Of a DNA stretch of 64,000 bases, positions 24,390-37,316 are shown piece by piece. A program made the translations under genes and the position numbers. The notes beneath the pieces are model-generated. The model did no database searches. It saw nothing but the letters and a program-made list of their open reading frames with translations, and had not been told where the DNA came from. Position 1 is the first letter of the stretch; each line of letters begins with the position of its first letter. Origin of the DNA: Arabidopsis thaliana (lineage: Eukaryota; Streptophyta; Magnoliopsida; Brassicales; Brassicaceae); NCBI RefSeq assembly GCF_000001735.4, contig NC_003070.9, forward strand, positions 23,607,971 through 23,671,970. Direction: 5' to 3'.

Positions 24390-25961
24390 TCACTTTTTCC
24401 TCATCTCATTAACCACTTTCTCCACCGGCAACGTCAAATCCCTTTTATGCACATCCATTTTAAGACCAAACTTCATGAACAACGTCAATGACATCTTCTG
24501 CTCCACTCGATGTCCCGGAGCCACCGTAAGCCGATGCCGGAGCAAAATCGAAGCAGTAATTGATTTCATCTGCAAATAAGCCAAGTCTTTGCCTAGACAA
24601 ATCCGTGGACCGGCATTGAACGCTACGAATTTGTATTGGTTACATTTTTCGTCCCGGCTTTCCTCTAACCATCTTTCCGGTTTAAACTCGAGACAATCTT
24701 CACCCCAAATGAATTTCATACGCCCAACCGAATATATCGAATATGTAACGTTTGATCCCGATGGAACAAATGTCCCGTCAGGTAAAACATCGTTGGCAAC
24801 AACAAATTTTGAATCTTCTGGTACCGATGGATATAGCCTCAATGTTTCGGACAATGCCGCTTTTAAGTAGACCAACTGGTCAATTTCATCGAAAGTCAAC
24901 GGCTCGTCGGTCCACTTCGACACATTGGTGTCACGTGTCTTGATCAGAATGGTGCAGATCTCGTTTATGATTTTTTCTTCGACTCGTGGGTTAAGACTAA
25001 CCAACCAGAAGAACCAACTCATAGCAACCGATGACGTGTCACGTCCAGCTAGGATGAAATTTAACGCCACGTATTTAAGATATTTATCCGAGTAGGATTC
25101 TTTTTTCTTCATGAACCGTGACAATAGATCATCATGGCGGGATTCATCTTGTTGCTGACCTAGCAATTCGAGCTTACGTGTATTTATGATCTCTGATAAG
25201 TAATTATCCACGTGGCTGATGCTTCGGCTCATATCATCTTCCAAGCCGAGCCGAAGCCATTTTCTGATCTTCCAAATAAACTCAGGCATGATAAACCGTT
25301 GAAGAGTGGCTTCGGTGGCTCCATCAAAAGCCACCGCGAATCCGTTCTCAGGAAACTCCGGCGAGAGTGTCCGTGGATCTTTACCAAATGTTAAGCCGCA
25401 AATGTTATCGAAAGTGAGCCGTAAAAGAACATCTTGAAGATCAATCGGCTCGGCTCGACTCCTAGCTGATTCAAGAATCGGCACGAGACGGTTCTTGATG
25501 GCTCGATCAACCCAACGAGCCATGGCTTGGCGAAGGGTACGTGTAGTGAACTCCAATGCAGCGGTCTTACGTTGAAACCGCCATGTGTCACCATCTGAAT
25601 TAAAGATCCCATCTCCTAACAGATCGTGGAAGACTGATTGCCAGCTAGGACCCTTGGGGTAATTATCGAACCGGGTCTTCAAGATATGCTCCAGATTCTT
25701 TGGGTCACACGTGACAGTCACGTGACCTTGTTTCTTAGCCAAGAACGGGATCGGGAATATGCACGTTTGGTACGTACCGCCGCACATGCGGAGGTTATCG
25801 GCGATGAAGTCGTGCATGCGGTGAGCATTTGTTATGAGTGCTGGAAGACTGCCCACTAAGGGCCAGACACGTGGACCTTTATATGAACGACGTAAAGAAA
25901 CGAACCATATAATGTAGGTTACGATGAGGGTAAGGATGATCGCAGCCGTTGATCCATCCAT
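24390..25961 (-). CDS. CYP86A7: Cytochrome P450 CYP86A7, fatty acid omega-hydroxylase type (AT1G63710)
   Basis: Single-exon gene of 523 residues, typical for CYP86A. The N-terminal membrane anchor ([16 protein letters not shown]) and hinge [16 protein letters not shown] are followed by the I-helix [13 protein letters not shown]-helix ETLRLYP, FKPERW and the heme loop [15 protein letters not shown] with the cysteine ligand. CYP86A enzymes sit on the endoplasmic reticulum and hydroxylate the terminal carbon of fatty acids, feeding cutin and suberin monomer synthesis. CYP86A7 is linked in the literature to floral cutin; substrate choice cannot be read here. All key residues are present. The start is the first ATG and places the anchor at the N-terminus. 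Confidence 0.97.
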
Positions 25962-28151
25962 TTTTTATATTTTAGTCTGGAGGTGAGAGCAGAATCTATA
26001 AGAAGAGAATTGAAGTGTGAGTGTGTGTGTGAAATGGAAGATAATCATATTAATGTTTTATAGATTAAAAAATGTGAAAATGAAATCTAAAAAGAGAAAA
26101 GAAAAGTATAAGCAATTAATAAGGCAACTAAGTTTGTTGTTGATTATTCTTCCCAACCAAAAAATTGGGGACGTATAGTTGCATTTGCATGTCATGTGTT
26201 TGTTTGTGTAGAGTTTTGTGGTTGTCATTGTGTTTATAATAACCTAATATTGTATATATTAATTCACCTACTATATCTCAACCTTTTATTTCCTCACTTA
26301 TGAGTTTGTGCATAATCACCTTCCTAATTAAACACATGATTTTATTCAGGCGAAAATTGTTTAAATAAAAGTTTGTAGAGTCCTATCCTAAAATCAATTG
26401 GTTAATTATATAATGTCAAATGTTTTGATTGAGATGTTGATGGGACAAGTTGATATGGTCATAACCATATATCTATTGATATTGTGTGATAGAAAAATAT
26501 ATTCATACTAAGGCAACATAATGACAGCTATATATTTTGGCAACATAAATTAATGGTAACTTACAGCTTAAAGGGGCCAATGCCATTAGTGCCACTTAAG
26601 TTGGTGAGCCAAAAAACTTTATTTATAAAAAATACAGTATCAAATAAAAATAGCAATAACATGATACATGAATCATATAATTCCTACTTTCGTTTTGGCA
26701 AAATATAATTTCCACGCGTGATCCGAATAAATTATGTCGACCTATATAATATATCCTCCACAAGAACACAATAATTCAGAAAAAGGGTTAATAAGACAAC
26801 ATTTCGTGTTTTGATAATTGACAATAATTAACAAAATACCACAAACACATGTATGTACAGTAATCAGTAATTCTAAAATTTTATAAACAAAATTCTCAAC
26901 ACCTTTATAACGGAATATTTGAAGAAAAAGAAATGCAGTAAGTTTATAAATAGCACCATATAATAAGTAATCGATTATTCACAACGTTTGATAAAAAAGA
27001 CATGTTTATAATTGACATAAAATCAGTAAATGCTCTAAACCATAATCTTTGTTGGCTATGAAATATGAATGATAGAGAATAAGAGAAACAATAGTGAGAT
27101 TTGAGGAAAGCGGCACTTCAACTTAAAATACGGCATTAATTGGGTTTAAAAGTGGGGGTCGTTGTTTCTTTTTCAATCTTTGTATTTTCTTTTGTTTTCA
27201 CATTATGAGACTCGACATATTTTAACCTATGTGTTTTTTGCTGACTAGTAGTTAACGTTGCTGTAAAAAAAAAAAAAAAAAAAAAAGAGATACATATTGA
27301 CAAGACTCAATTGTATTTTTTTTTTTTAAAAAGACATAAGGAAATTTAAATCATCTAATTTATCCTCCTAACAAGAGTTAAACCTACAAGATTTATTAAC
27401 TCTCCAATTGCATACTGGTTTTAGGTGGGATTAATTGAACCAAAAGCGCCTATGAGAACTTGAAGCTGGATTCCAAGTGGGCTTGCGGAATGCTGAGAGT
27501 GGACTTAGTAATTTAAGCTGGCCCATTCTAACTTGTCATGTATAATCCTTGTTTACAGGGCTCAAAGCTTCAAATTGTAGTGGACTTAGTGGTTGTGATG
27601 TGATGTTTCTTATAAAACCTGACCGGTATATCGATTTGGTGAATAAAACTTGTTAACAGTCTTGAGTTGCTTGTTAATTGTATACTCAAATGTTTACTCT
27701 CTTTTTTCTTTTTCTCCTTTACATTGCATATCATGGTTGAATCTAAGATAACAAATAAGGAGAAACATTCACTACCTTTATGCTATAGATCTCACCTTTT
27801 ATTGGCTCTAACAATAACAAAACTCTAGTCACAACAATACACAGAACAGAAGATCAAATAGTAAACAATACCTATAAATTTAATGGAATTTCTCCGAAGA
27901 AACTGATTAAATTTTATTTACAAATGCGATCAAATGTGTATTCACAAAAACAAAAAACTACATAAAGAGTAGCCATATACAACAACTAACGATGCCAAAT
28001 ATTTATTACAAAACCAAAAAGAGAGACAAGAAAATATCCTTAAGATCCTGAACAGAATCATCTAAAAATTCTATAATTGTTCTTGAATCTTGAACAAGAT
28101 ATTTGTCCGAATCGATATCTAAATTTCAGATTTCTATTCTTCTGATGAAGG
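25962..28151. other. CYP86A7 promoter and downstream flank of AT1G63720
   Basis: Bases 25962 to about 26700 are the CYP86A7 leader and promoter. About 27850-28151 is the 3' UTR of the next minus-strand gene. Between them the DNA is AT-rich with a 22-base A run at 27265-27286 and no supported gene. Confidence 0.5.
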
Positions 28152-29378
28152 TTAGCTTAGTGTACCTGACTGCATCACAGGGAAAAAAGACCAATCATTG
28201 CTGTTCTTCGGCGAAGCTGATCTATGTTCATCAACGGTCAAATGTTTCTCATCCGTGCCGAAATTGAATTCCTTATTGGACCCGAGAGACGAATGATTCA
28301 TTGATTCTTGATCTGATGATGCTTCAGGGAACGTTGTTCTTAGCTTCTGATCCACGCATCTAATGACATGATCAGCATCAAGATCGAATGAAACCGGTTT
28401 ATGCGGTCTTACAATCTTCTGCTCTTTACAAGGAGTTGTAACACCAGCAGTCTTTGGACTCAACAGTTTTGGAGGATCAGAGACTTGAAAGTGAGGGAAC
28501 AGCGAGGTTTCTCCATCGGGAAAAGGAGAAGTTGGACCAGAACCAGGGCTCGGGGAAATAAGCTGACCAAGTGGACTACCAGGAGGAAGTTGGTAAAACT
28601 GAAACTCATAACTAGAAGACATTGGGAACTTATAACCATAGCTACCGGTTTGATGGTTCGAGTTAAAGAGCTGAGCAAAAGGCACTTCAGGTGAAGAAGG
28701 TGTTGTGGTGGTTAAGTAGATAGATGAGTCATCAAGAGGAGGTGTGATTGGAGCTGAAGATGGTTCAGTAGTGTAAGTTGAGAAAACCGGAGGAGATACC
28801 AATTGAGTTTCATGAGCGTAAGGTCCAATGGCGAAGATGGAAGGACGGTTGTTACAAGGCAAAGGACTAAAAGAGAGGATTCCAACAGGTGATTGTGTAG
28901 CAGAAGGTGGCTCTGATTGGAAAAATGAAGCTGGAGATGAAGGTGGAGCTATAAAAGGAAGTGTTGTGATAACCGAACGATAACCGGAATTTGATGTTGT
29001 TGAATTTGAAGAAGACATTGATACCGGTTCAGGAACAAGAACCGAGTTTCCTATTCGTTTTCTTTGTCTTGAAGATCCGAAACATTTCAACAGACTCCAT
29101 CGATTCCACCATTTTCTCTTCTTCTGATTTCAAAAAGCATCAAAATCAGATTCGAGAAATCGAAATCACAGAAATCGAAAATTGCATACAAAGTGTTCGA
29201 TCTAATGCTTAAGAGAATAATCATACATGAAAGTTTCTGATTTAGCTAATTGAAACGGAGAAAGAAGACTCACATGAATCGGAGAAGATTGATGAAGACG
29301 ATCATCAGAAGAAGCAATAGCAGAAGCAGCTGCGTTTATAGTATCGAAAACGTTGTTTCCATTAGCACCGCTTCTCAT
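28152..29378 (-). CDS. Ser/Pro-rich protein of the 'hydroxyproline-rich glycoprotein-like' family (AT1G63720)
   Basis: Two exons (29274-29378 and 28152-29123) give 358 residues. It starts MRSGANGNNVFDTINAAASA, then the exon junction leads into a basic, Trp-rich block (KKRKWWNRWS) and a long Ser/Pro/Thr-rich region with many SP sites (PPGSPLGQLISPSPGSG). The C-terminus ends FFPVMQSGTLS. Databases call this family hydroxyproline-rich, but there is no signal peptide, so a cell-wall glycoprotein is unlikely. The basic block could be a nuclear signal, and the SP motifs are possible kinase targets. Function unknown. Confidence 0.9.
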
Positions 29379-32300
29379 CTTTCTTCTCTGTTTTTACTTT
29401 TCTCTGAGTCTGAGAATTTTCTCGAGAGAACAAAACAGAGCATTCGAGTTTTTCTCTAGTAAAAATCAAAAATAATACACAGAAAGCTTCTTTAACAATC
29501 AAAATCTGAAAAATCGTTTTACAAATAAAGCGACACGTAACCCCGAAATTTCTGGGAATGTTATTGTTTCTCTTCCAGAAAAATACATATATACATGTAT
29601 ATGTATATGTGTGTTCGTGTGTATGTGTGTGTCAAGGTTTAAGGTCAAAACACGGCAAAGACAAAGTTCTTTGTAAATTATACGATCTTTAGGGGTAATT
29701 TTGTCCATTGCACTTGCGAAAATTTTGACTAATTTGTTTTTTTCCCTGTTTTCTTTCTCTAATTTATTTATTAAGATATCATTATTTTGTTTAAAATATT
29801 AATTTATAACGACTATTTTCTCTTTAAAAAAAAAAATGACAAATTGTTTGTCAAAATATTTCAGAATTTTGTGTGCATAACTAACGAAGATTAGTGGAAG
29901 AAGATATTTTAAGGAAAAAAAAATTGAAGATAATTTAAGCAAAAGAAAATGACGATCATTCCTTTCAAAGAGAAAGGTGACACAGCAGAAGCGCACGTGT
30001 GGGAGAATCGAATCTATCTCTTTTAGTTTTAGGTTTCTCGTGTGCACATTAAGTGTGGGGCTAAACTAAGTAATAAGATAATTCAGAAATTTATAAGAAC
30101 ATGTCACAACGCAATTTCAATTTGTTTTGCACGGTGGCTTGACTTTATATTTGGGTCTTATTTACTTTTCTCTACCCCATACCCAATAATAAAGCGACTT
30201 TTTCAGCTTTGGTGAAATATCTATGTGAGTCACATAATGTGACCAATAATTACAGTAGTTTTTGGTTTCATCTTTGAATAATACTACAAACTTTGGTAGC
30301 TTACTTGGTTAAAAAAGAATCAATGCAATTGACTGATTCTTGGTTCCAAAAAGGGGAAAATTATTATTGAAGCATTTACACAAAAAAGGAAGACAGGCAG
30401 AGAGTTATTGTGATTTAATTGTGCAATAATGTTTAGCTGTCACCGATTGAGCTCACTAAAATCTAATAAAAACAAACTTATAGTACTATTTTGAACGTTC
30501 CAAAAAACTTGAATTTTAAGGAGGAAATTTTGGTAAGGAGATTGTTGGGAGTTAGAAGAATTAAATCTAAAGAGTTAAAAATGTAAAAAGATAAAAAAAA
30601 AAAAAAAAAAAAAAAAAGTAGAAAATGATGAGGTTTATGGCCAAGTTTAAGGATACATTCGTCATGTTGCTTTTATTTTTTTTATTGAGATTGATAAGCA
30701 TTTCACCTACCTTTGGGAAAGTATATTTTTAAAAAATATCTGTAGCTAATAATAATCTGGTTTAATACTTTAATCATATCGATAAAAATCCATATAATTT
30801 CTTACGAGATTAATAAGCTGAAAAAAGTTTAGGCCTTGAAATTAAATATCATCATCAACACCTATTTCATTCGTCTTCTTTTTGTCGGCATCAACATCTA
30901 GTTCCAATACAAGAGTCATAGATTAGGTCTAAGACACCAATTTAATCCTAAACATGTCATCTTTGTTGTCGATATTTAATAAAATGAAATCTTTCTAAGG
31001 AAATCTTGACCTTCGATTAGAAAGTACATTAAAAGTCTACTTTTACTAAATCACAATATTTTTTATAAACAGAACACAAATTATTTAGTTCTTAGTTATA
31101 TTAGGAACATGAACTTGAGCTTTGGGAATTAGATTTAAGTCGTTTTCTGAAATGAAAACAAAAGAGTCACGTCGTTAAAAGTTAAAAACACATTATTGTC
31201 CGTTTAAGAAAATATAAATTTTTATGAAAATCATAACTTGGATTATTAAGAAAATCATAAGTTCAATGAGTTAGGTCATCAACCCCACTTCCGAACTCAT
31301 GCTTTTGACACGTGTAACCAACCAACTTTGCACTCATAGATTTAGTATTTTCCTAACAAGTCTTAAAAAGGAAGACAATTTTGCAAAGACTAATTATGAA
31401 GTGAGAAAATTCGCTATTATCCTCTAATTAAAAGTTTAACTTCGCAGATAAATTATAGTTATTTGTTGAGATAATAACATGACACCAGATTTCACGTGCA
31501 TCAAAGCTGGATGAACAAATGAACAAGAAGTGTATGTGAGATTTCTTCCAAGTAAAAGGCATACCAAAGACAATATAGAACAATAAAAGTCAGATTATAT
31601 AAATCTACTTTAAGATTCGAACTTATCAGAAAAAATCCATTACCACCAGCTTTATGAACCCTTTAGCTATAATATTTGGATATATAATAAATTAATAATG
31701 TGTAAATGTGGTTAGAAAGAGACCAAGTTCACTTGCCTTGTTCATGTGGGCACGTATGTTTAAAAAGCTTCATTTGAGATACTATAATTTGAAGAAATAA
31801 ACATTTTCCGTAACCAAACCTGATCAAACTTTACCAAAATTAATCAGCAGTTATTAGAATTTTGAAACTATTAGACCACAAATATGTGAAGAGAATGTTA
31901 TATATATGTAGCCTACAAATCAAACTTAAGCATTTCTCAAATCAGATACCAAAAACTCAGTTTTGCTTCCTTCACATTTTTTAAAAATTATTCTAAAACC
32001 TCAATTCTAATTCATCTAATCTACTTCCTACTAGTGGAATCTAACGATCATGTATCTCAAAATGTTCTCAAACTCGAATATGGCTTCGCAAGCACATGTA
32101 CTGGTGATGGTATGTTCAGACCGTTCCACACGACGGACGGTCACCTCCGAATGATTACAAATCCTGGAAGAACTCTGAAAAATAAGCGTCCGGCATAGTT
32201 GGCTAAGAGAAGCATGGTGGTCTGACATTTGCAAAAAAATATCGCCTCCACCCACAACCGATACTACTCGACGTAATCCACAGAACCATGGTCTAATTAG

Positions 32301-33721
32301 GAAGAACATAAATCGGAGATTGTTATTGGATAAGAAAAATCTTAGAAATGGACCCCTCAGACTTCCTTAACAAAACGACATAGATTAACTATGATTCAAA
32401 GTATAACAAAACAACATCGTTTATCAAAAACAAACAAAAACCCTAAGAGGAATACAACAATCATCGAAGTCAACAAACGAACAACAATCAAGTTTGGATC
32501 TTTCATAATGTTGGCGAAGAGCTTCGAACTGAGGGTTCGATCAACATCAACTAGTTAATACTTGTTGAGACCTCTTCTCACAAGCCATTCTAAGGAAGAT
32601 TAGACTGGCATCTGCCTTAGCCCTGTCTCCCTCTCTAGCTAATTGAATACCAGCTAACAATCTAGAAATGGATTCTTCAAACTCTCTTACCAAAACGACA
32701 TAGTTTAACTATGACTCCAACATATAACAAAACGAAATCGTTTATAACAAAAAAAAACAAAAAAAACAAAAAAAACAAAAAAAACAACCTAAGTAAACAC
32801 ACAACAGTCGTCCAAATCAACAAATGTACAACAATCAAGTTTGGAATTTTCAAAACAATGAAGTTTTATCTCTAAAACAACAACAAAGAACCGGAACTGA
32901 TAAATTTAGCAAGAAATTGTTTTGAAAAACCCTTTATAAAAACATAGTAATAGTTAGTCTAACCTACTTGAGAAAGAAAACTAAGATTATGAAGTTTGGA
33001 TTTTCATAAATGGAAGTAGATTTAGTTGCATTAAGGATTTTTCCGGCAATGTGGTCACAAAGACGAGCACCAATCTCATTTTGTAACAGTGTGCGTGAAT
33101 TCCGAAATATTTATATATTCTTTTCAGATTAATTAAAAGTTTTCGTCGGCAAAGGATGACAGAAAATATCGTTTCTTTAGAAACAGGTTATCTTTGTTGT
33201 TGACACTTCAATGCAAGAGTTGTCGTTCTTTTCTTTGATGTAATCATTTTGGGCCTTGGCCTTTAACTTTAAGCTTGTAAGCTTGTTTGAATCAATAATA
33301 AAGATAACATTCTCGTGAAAAAAAATAAAAAATCACTTATTCTTCACAAGCAAGAACTATGAGAAAGGTGGAGAAAATGTTCCTAATTAACCAGTAAACA
33401 CCACTTGTCCATTAGTGGCTATTACTGACTGTCGATGCAATTGTGACCGAAATCGACCTCTGCATCGTCTCCTCGATCAGGCTTTAGCTGATGTATACAA
33501 CAATCACAATCTCAGGACTTAGGAGATACTGGCTCTGTACATTGCAAAACCCCTTACATTTCGGTAAAAAAAATCGAGCACAGAAACCGGTACATTTCGG
33601 TTTACTAACTGGTGACAAGCTGGTTTATTAACACAGTTAAACCAAATAATTATTTCGACTTATATGAGTTAGAGTTATGACTGACTCATCACTTTATATC
33701 TCTCTTTCTCAAAAAAAGTCA
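29379..33721. other. Long intergenic region before the TNL cluster
   Basis: Bases 29379-29640 are the promoter and leader of AT1G63720, with a TATACATGTATATG stretch near 29590. A 26-base A run lies at 30593-30618. At 32030-32330 a more GC-rich patch has an open minus-strand frame of 92 codons without a known domain. At 32341-32860 there is a direct duplication (separate entry). Around 33180-33340 the sequence ends in an A-rich tract like a retroposon tail. I could not assign any of these to a named element. Confidence 0.45.
32341..32860. repeat. Diverged direct duplication, two copies of about 180-200 bp
   Basis: Copy A at about 32341-32510 and copy B at about 32661-32860 share, in the same order, TAGAAATGGA, ACAAAACGACATAG, TTAACTATGA, a CGTTTAT block, CAACAAA and ACAACAATCAAGTTTGGA. 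Copy B holds an inserted run of about four C-A8 units (32745-32787). The 150 bp between them is not repeated. Confidence 0.75.
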
Positions 33722-33781
33722 ATGGTGAATACGCCTTTTCCACAGATTTTTGTGTATGTGAACTTCAACTTTTCTCGCTAG
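33722..33781 (+). promoter_or_regulatory. uORF in the leader of TNL 1
   Basis: ATG at 33722 opens a 19-codon reading frame (MVNTPFPQIFVYVNFNFSR) that ends at TAG 33779-33781, 18 bases before the TIR start at 33800. The same ATG is conserved upstream of TNL 2, where it stays in frame with the receptor. Whether it lies in the transcript depends on the start site, which cannot be seen. Confidence 0.55.
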
Positions 33782-33799
33782 TCGCTACTCTAGTCTCTC

Positions 33800-36700
33800 A
33801 TGGCTTCCTCTTCTTCTTCGCCTCGAACCTGGAGATATCGCGTTTTCACGAGTTTCCATGGACCAGACGTCCGTAAAACAGTTCTCAGTCATTTACGCAA
33901 ACAGTTTATCTGCAATGGGATTACCATGTTCGATGATCAACGGATCGAAAGAGGTCAAACCATTTCCCCTGAACTCACACGAGGGATTAGGGAATCTAGG
34001 ATCTCGATTGTGGTGCTCTCGAAGAATTATGCTTCATCGAGCTGGTGTTTGGATGAGCTGTTGGAGATTTTGAAGTGCAAGGAAGATATTGGGCAGATAG
34101 TGATGACTGTCTTTTACGGAGTTGATCCATCTGATGTGCGTAAACAAACCGGAGAATTTGGGATCCGATTCAGTGAAACTTGGGCTCGTAAAACGGAGGA
34201 GGAGAAGCAAAAATGGAGCCAAGCTTTGAACGATGTGGGAAACATAGCCGGAGAGCACTTCTTAAACTGGTTTGTTTGATTTCGTTCAATTAATTTGGAA
34301 TTCATGCCTTCTTAAATCCGATTAAGGAAATTTTCTTTGTGAATCTAAAAGATGTGATAGGTTCATGAGTTACTGTATTAGCAACATAGGACTCCTGTCT
34401 TTCATGTGAAAAACAATATTTTAGCTAACTACGTAATAAAGATAGGTTCAGATTTCTACAATAGAAGTTACAACATTTCACATGACTATTTGATAAACTC
34501 TATGAATTTTCCGTTCTTGTTAGGGACAAGGAATCGAAGATGGTTGAGACGATTGCTAGAGATGTATCAAACAAACTAAACACTACAATCTCTAAGGATT
34601 TTGAAGATATGGTGGGTATTGAAGCACACTTGCAGAAAATGCAGTCTTTGTTACATTTAGATAATGAAGATGAAGCTATGATAGTTGGGATTTGTGGTCC
34701 TTCCGGTATTGGTAAGACTACCATTGCAAGGGCTTTACATAGCCGACTCTCTAGCAGTTTTCAGCTTACTTGTTTTATGGAGAATCTTAAGGGAAGCTAT
34801 AATAGTGGTCTTGATGAGTATGGATTGAAGTTGTGTCTGCAACAACAGCTTCTTTCAAAGATTTTAAACCAGAATGATTTGAGGATATTCCATTTAGGTG
34901 CGATACCGGAAAGGCTATGCGACCAAAATGTTCTTATCATTCTTGATGGTGTGGACGATCTGCAGCAACTTGAGGCTTTGACTAATGAAACTAGTTGGTT
35001 TGGTCCTGGAAGCAGGATTATTGTAACCACGGAAGATCAAGAGCTTTTGGAGCAACATGATATCAACAATACATACCATGTGGATTTCCCAACTATAAAA
35101 GAAGCTCGTAAGATCTTTTGTAGATCTGCTTTTAGACAGAGTTCTGCACCATATGGTTTTGAAAAGCTTGTCGAAAGAGTGTTAAAACTTTGCAGTAACC
35201 TTCCCTTGGGTCTCCGTGTCATGGGTTCATCATTACGCAGAAAGAAAGAAGATGACTGGGAAAGTATATTACATAGGCAAGAAAATAGCCTTGATAGAAA
35301 GATCGAGGGAGTACTTAGAGTCGGATACGATAATTTACATAAGAACGATCAATTTCTTTTTCTCCTGATTGCATTCTTCTTCAACTACCAAGACAATGAT
35401 CATGTGAAAGCAATGCTTGGTGACAGTAAATTGGATGTCAGATACGGGTTGAAAACCCTCGCATATAAATCTCTCATACAAATATCAATCAAAGGAGATA
35501 TAGTGATGCATAAGTTACTACAACAAGTTGGTAAAGAAGCGGTTCAAAGACAAGATCATGGGAAACGCCAAATCCTAATAGACTCTGATGAGATTTGTGA
35601 TGTCCTCGAAAATGATTCTGTAAGTTCATCTTCGTTTTTTTAAAAATCTATCTGTTTAACCATGTCATTTCGAAAATACTCTGCATATCTTATTAATGGT
35701 GCTAACATTTACTTTTATTTTGAAATTTGTTTAGGGTAATAGAAATGTGATGGGTATATCTTTTGATATATCCACACTCTTAAACGATGTGTATATAAGC
35801 GCAGAAGCTTTTAAAAGGATCCGTAATCTTCGTTTTCTCAGCATTTACAAGACAAGACTTGATACAAATGTTAGACTGCATCTATCCGAGGACATGGTTT
35901 TTCCACCTCAACTAAGGTTATTACATTGGGAGGTATATCCAGGAAAGAGTCTTCCTCATACATTTAGGCCGGAATATCTTGTGGAACTTAATTTGCGAGA
36001 TAACCAGCTCGAGAAGCTTTGGGAAGGAATCCAGGTTGGTATATATTTTTGTTTTGTCCAGATGAAGTAATTACTTGTCACCATGAGCTGATGATCTTTA
36101 CTCCTTTTTGTGCTGTTTTGCATTCAGCCCCTTACAAATCTCAAGAAGATGGAATTGTTACGGTCCAGTAATTTAAAGGTACTCCCAAATCTTTCAGATG
36201 CTACAAATCTTGAGGTATTGAATCTGGCTCTTTGCGAGAGTTTGGTAGAGATTCCTCCTTCCATTGGAAATCTTCATAAGCTAGAAAAGTTGATTATGGA
36301 TTTCTGTAGAAAGCTAAAAGTTGTTCCGACTCACTTCAACTTGGCATCTCTTGAATCACTCGGGATGATGGGATGCTGGCAATTGAAAAACATTCCAGAT
36401 ATTTCTACGAATATCACAACACTCAAAATCACAGACACAATGTTAGAAGATTTACCTCAATCAATTAGGCTCTGGTCTGGCCTACAGGTTCTCGATATAT
36501 ATGGCAGTGTCAATATATATCATGCCCCTGCAGAAATATATCTAGAGGGAAGAGGTGCAGATATTAAGAAAATTCCAGATTGCATCAAAGATCTTGATGG
36601 GTTAAAAGAGCTTCATATATATGGCTGTCCAAAAATCGTATCACTGCCAGAGCTCCCTAGCTCTCTTAAGAGACTAATAGTAGACACTTGTGAATCACTG

Positions 36701-37162
36701 GAGACACTAGTACATTTCCCTTTTGAGTCTGCAATTGAAGATCTATATTTCTCCAACTGCTTCAAATTGGGTCAAGAAGCACGTAGGGTCATTACTAAGC
36801 AATCTAGGGACGCATGGCTACCTGGAAGAAATGTACCAGCTGAGTTCCATTACCGAGCTGTTGGAAATTCCTTAACCATCCCTACAGATACCTACGAATG
36901 CAGGATTTGCGTCGTGATATCTCCTAAACAGAAGATGGTAGAATTTTTTGACTTGTTGTGTCGTCAACGCAAAAATGGTTTCTCTACTGGCCAAAAAAGA
37001 CTTCAGCTTCTCCCCAAGGTCCAAGCTGAACATCTATTTATAGGCCACTTTACTCTTTCTGATAAACTGGACAGTGGGGTATTGTTGGAATTTAGCACCT
37101 CATCCAAGGACATCGACATTATTGAATGCGGTATCCAGATCTTTCACGGACACTACCGATAG
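33800..37162 (+). CDS. TIR-NBS-LRR immune receptor, TNL 1 (AT1G63730)
   Basis: Four exons (33800-34269, 34524-35619, 35735-36034, 36128-37162) give 966 residues. TIR domain (residues 1-157): [10 protein letters not shown], an SH pair in helix A (VLSHLRKQF), and the NADase glutamate within [17 protein letters not shown]-loop [11 protein letters not shown], kinase-2 [10 protein letters not shown] (second Asp replaced by Gly), [33 protein letters not shown]. Leucine-rich repeats follow ([20 protein letters not shown]), then the post-LRR C-JID type region ([27 protein letters not shown]). Such receptors sense pathogen effectors in the cytoplasm or nucleus and signal through EDS1. It is nearest in layout to TNLs 2 and 3, head to tail. 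The ligand is unknown. The start is the TIR ATG because the upstream ATG is a closed uORF. Confidence 0.95.
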
Positions 37163-37189
37163 ATTAGAAGCAGAAGAAGCTAAATATAG

Positions 37190-37269
37190 TTGGTGCTAAG
37201 CTGGTTTAGTATCAATTAAAACGTTAATAATTGGTGCTAGGCTGGTTTAGTATCAATTAAACCATTAAT
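37190..37269. repeat. Tandem 40-bp duplication upstream of TNL 2
   Basis: Two adjacent copies (37190-37229 and 37231-37269) of a unit containing TTGGTGCTA, GCTGGTTTAGTATCAATTAA. They differ at only a few bases, so the duplication is young. A weaker relative (CAAGCTGGTTTATT) lies upstream of TNL 1 near 33618. Confidence 0.85.
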
Positions 37270-37316
37270 CACTTTATACTTTATCCCCTCCAGCTCTCTC
37301 TTTCTCAAAACTTATA

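Noticed and set aside
24589..24943. Plus-strand ORFs opposite CYP86A7
   Set aside because: Antisense shadows of a well-conserved single-exon gene.
28401..28694. 97-codon plus-strand ORF opposite AT1G63720
   Set aside because: Arg/Thr-rich shadow of Ser/Pro codons on the other strand.
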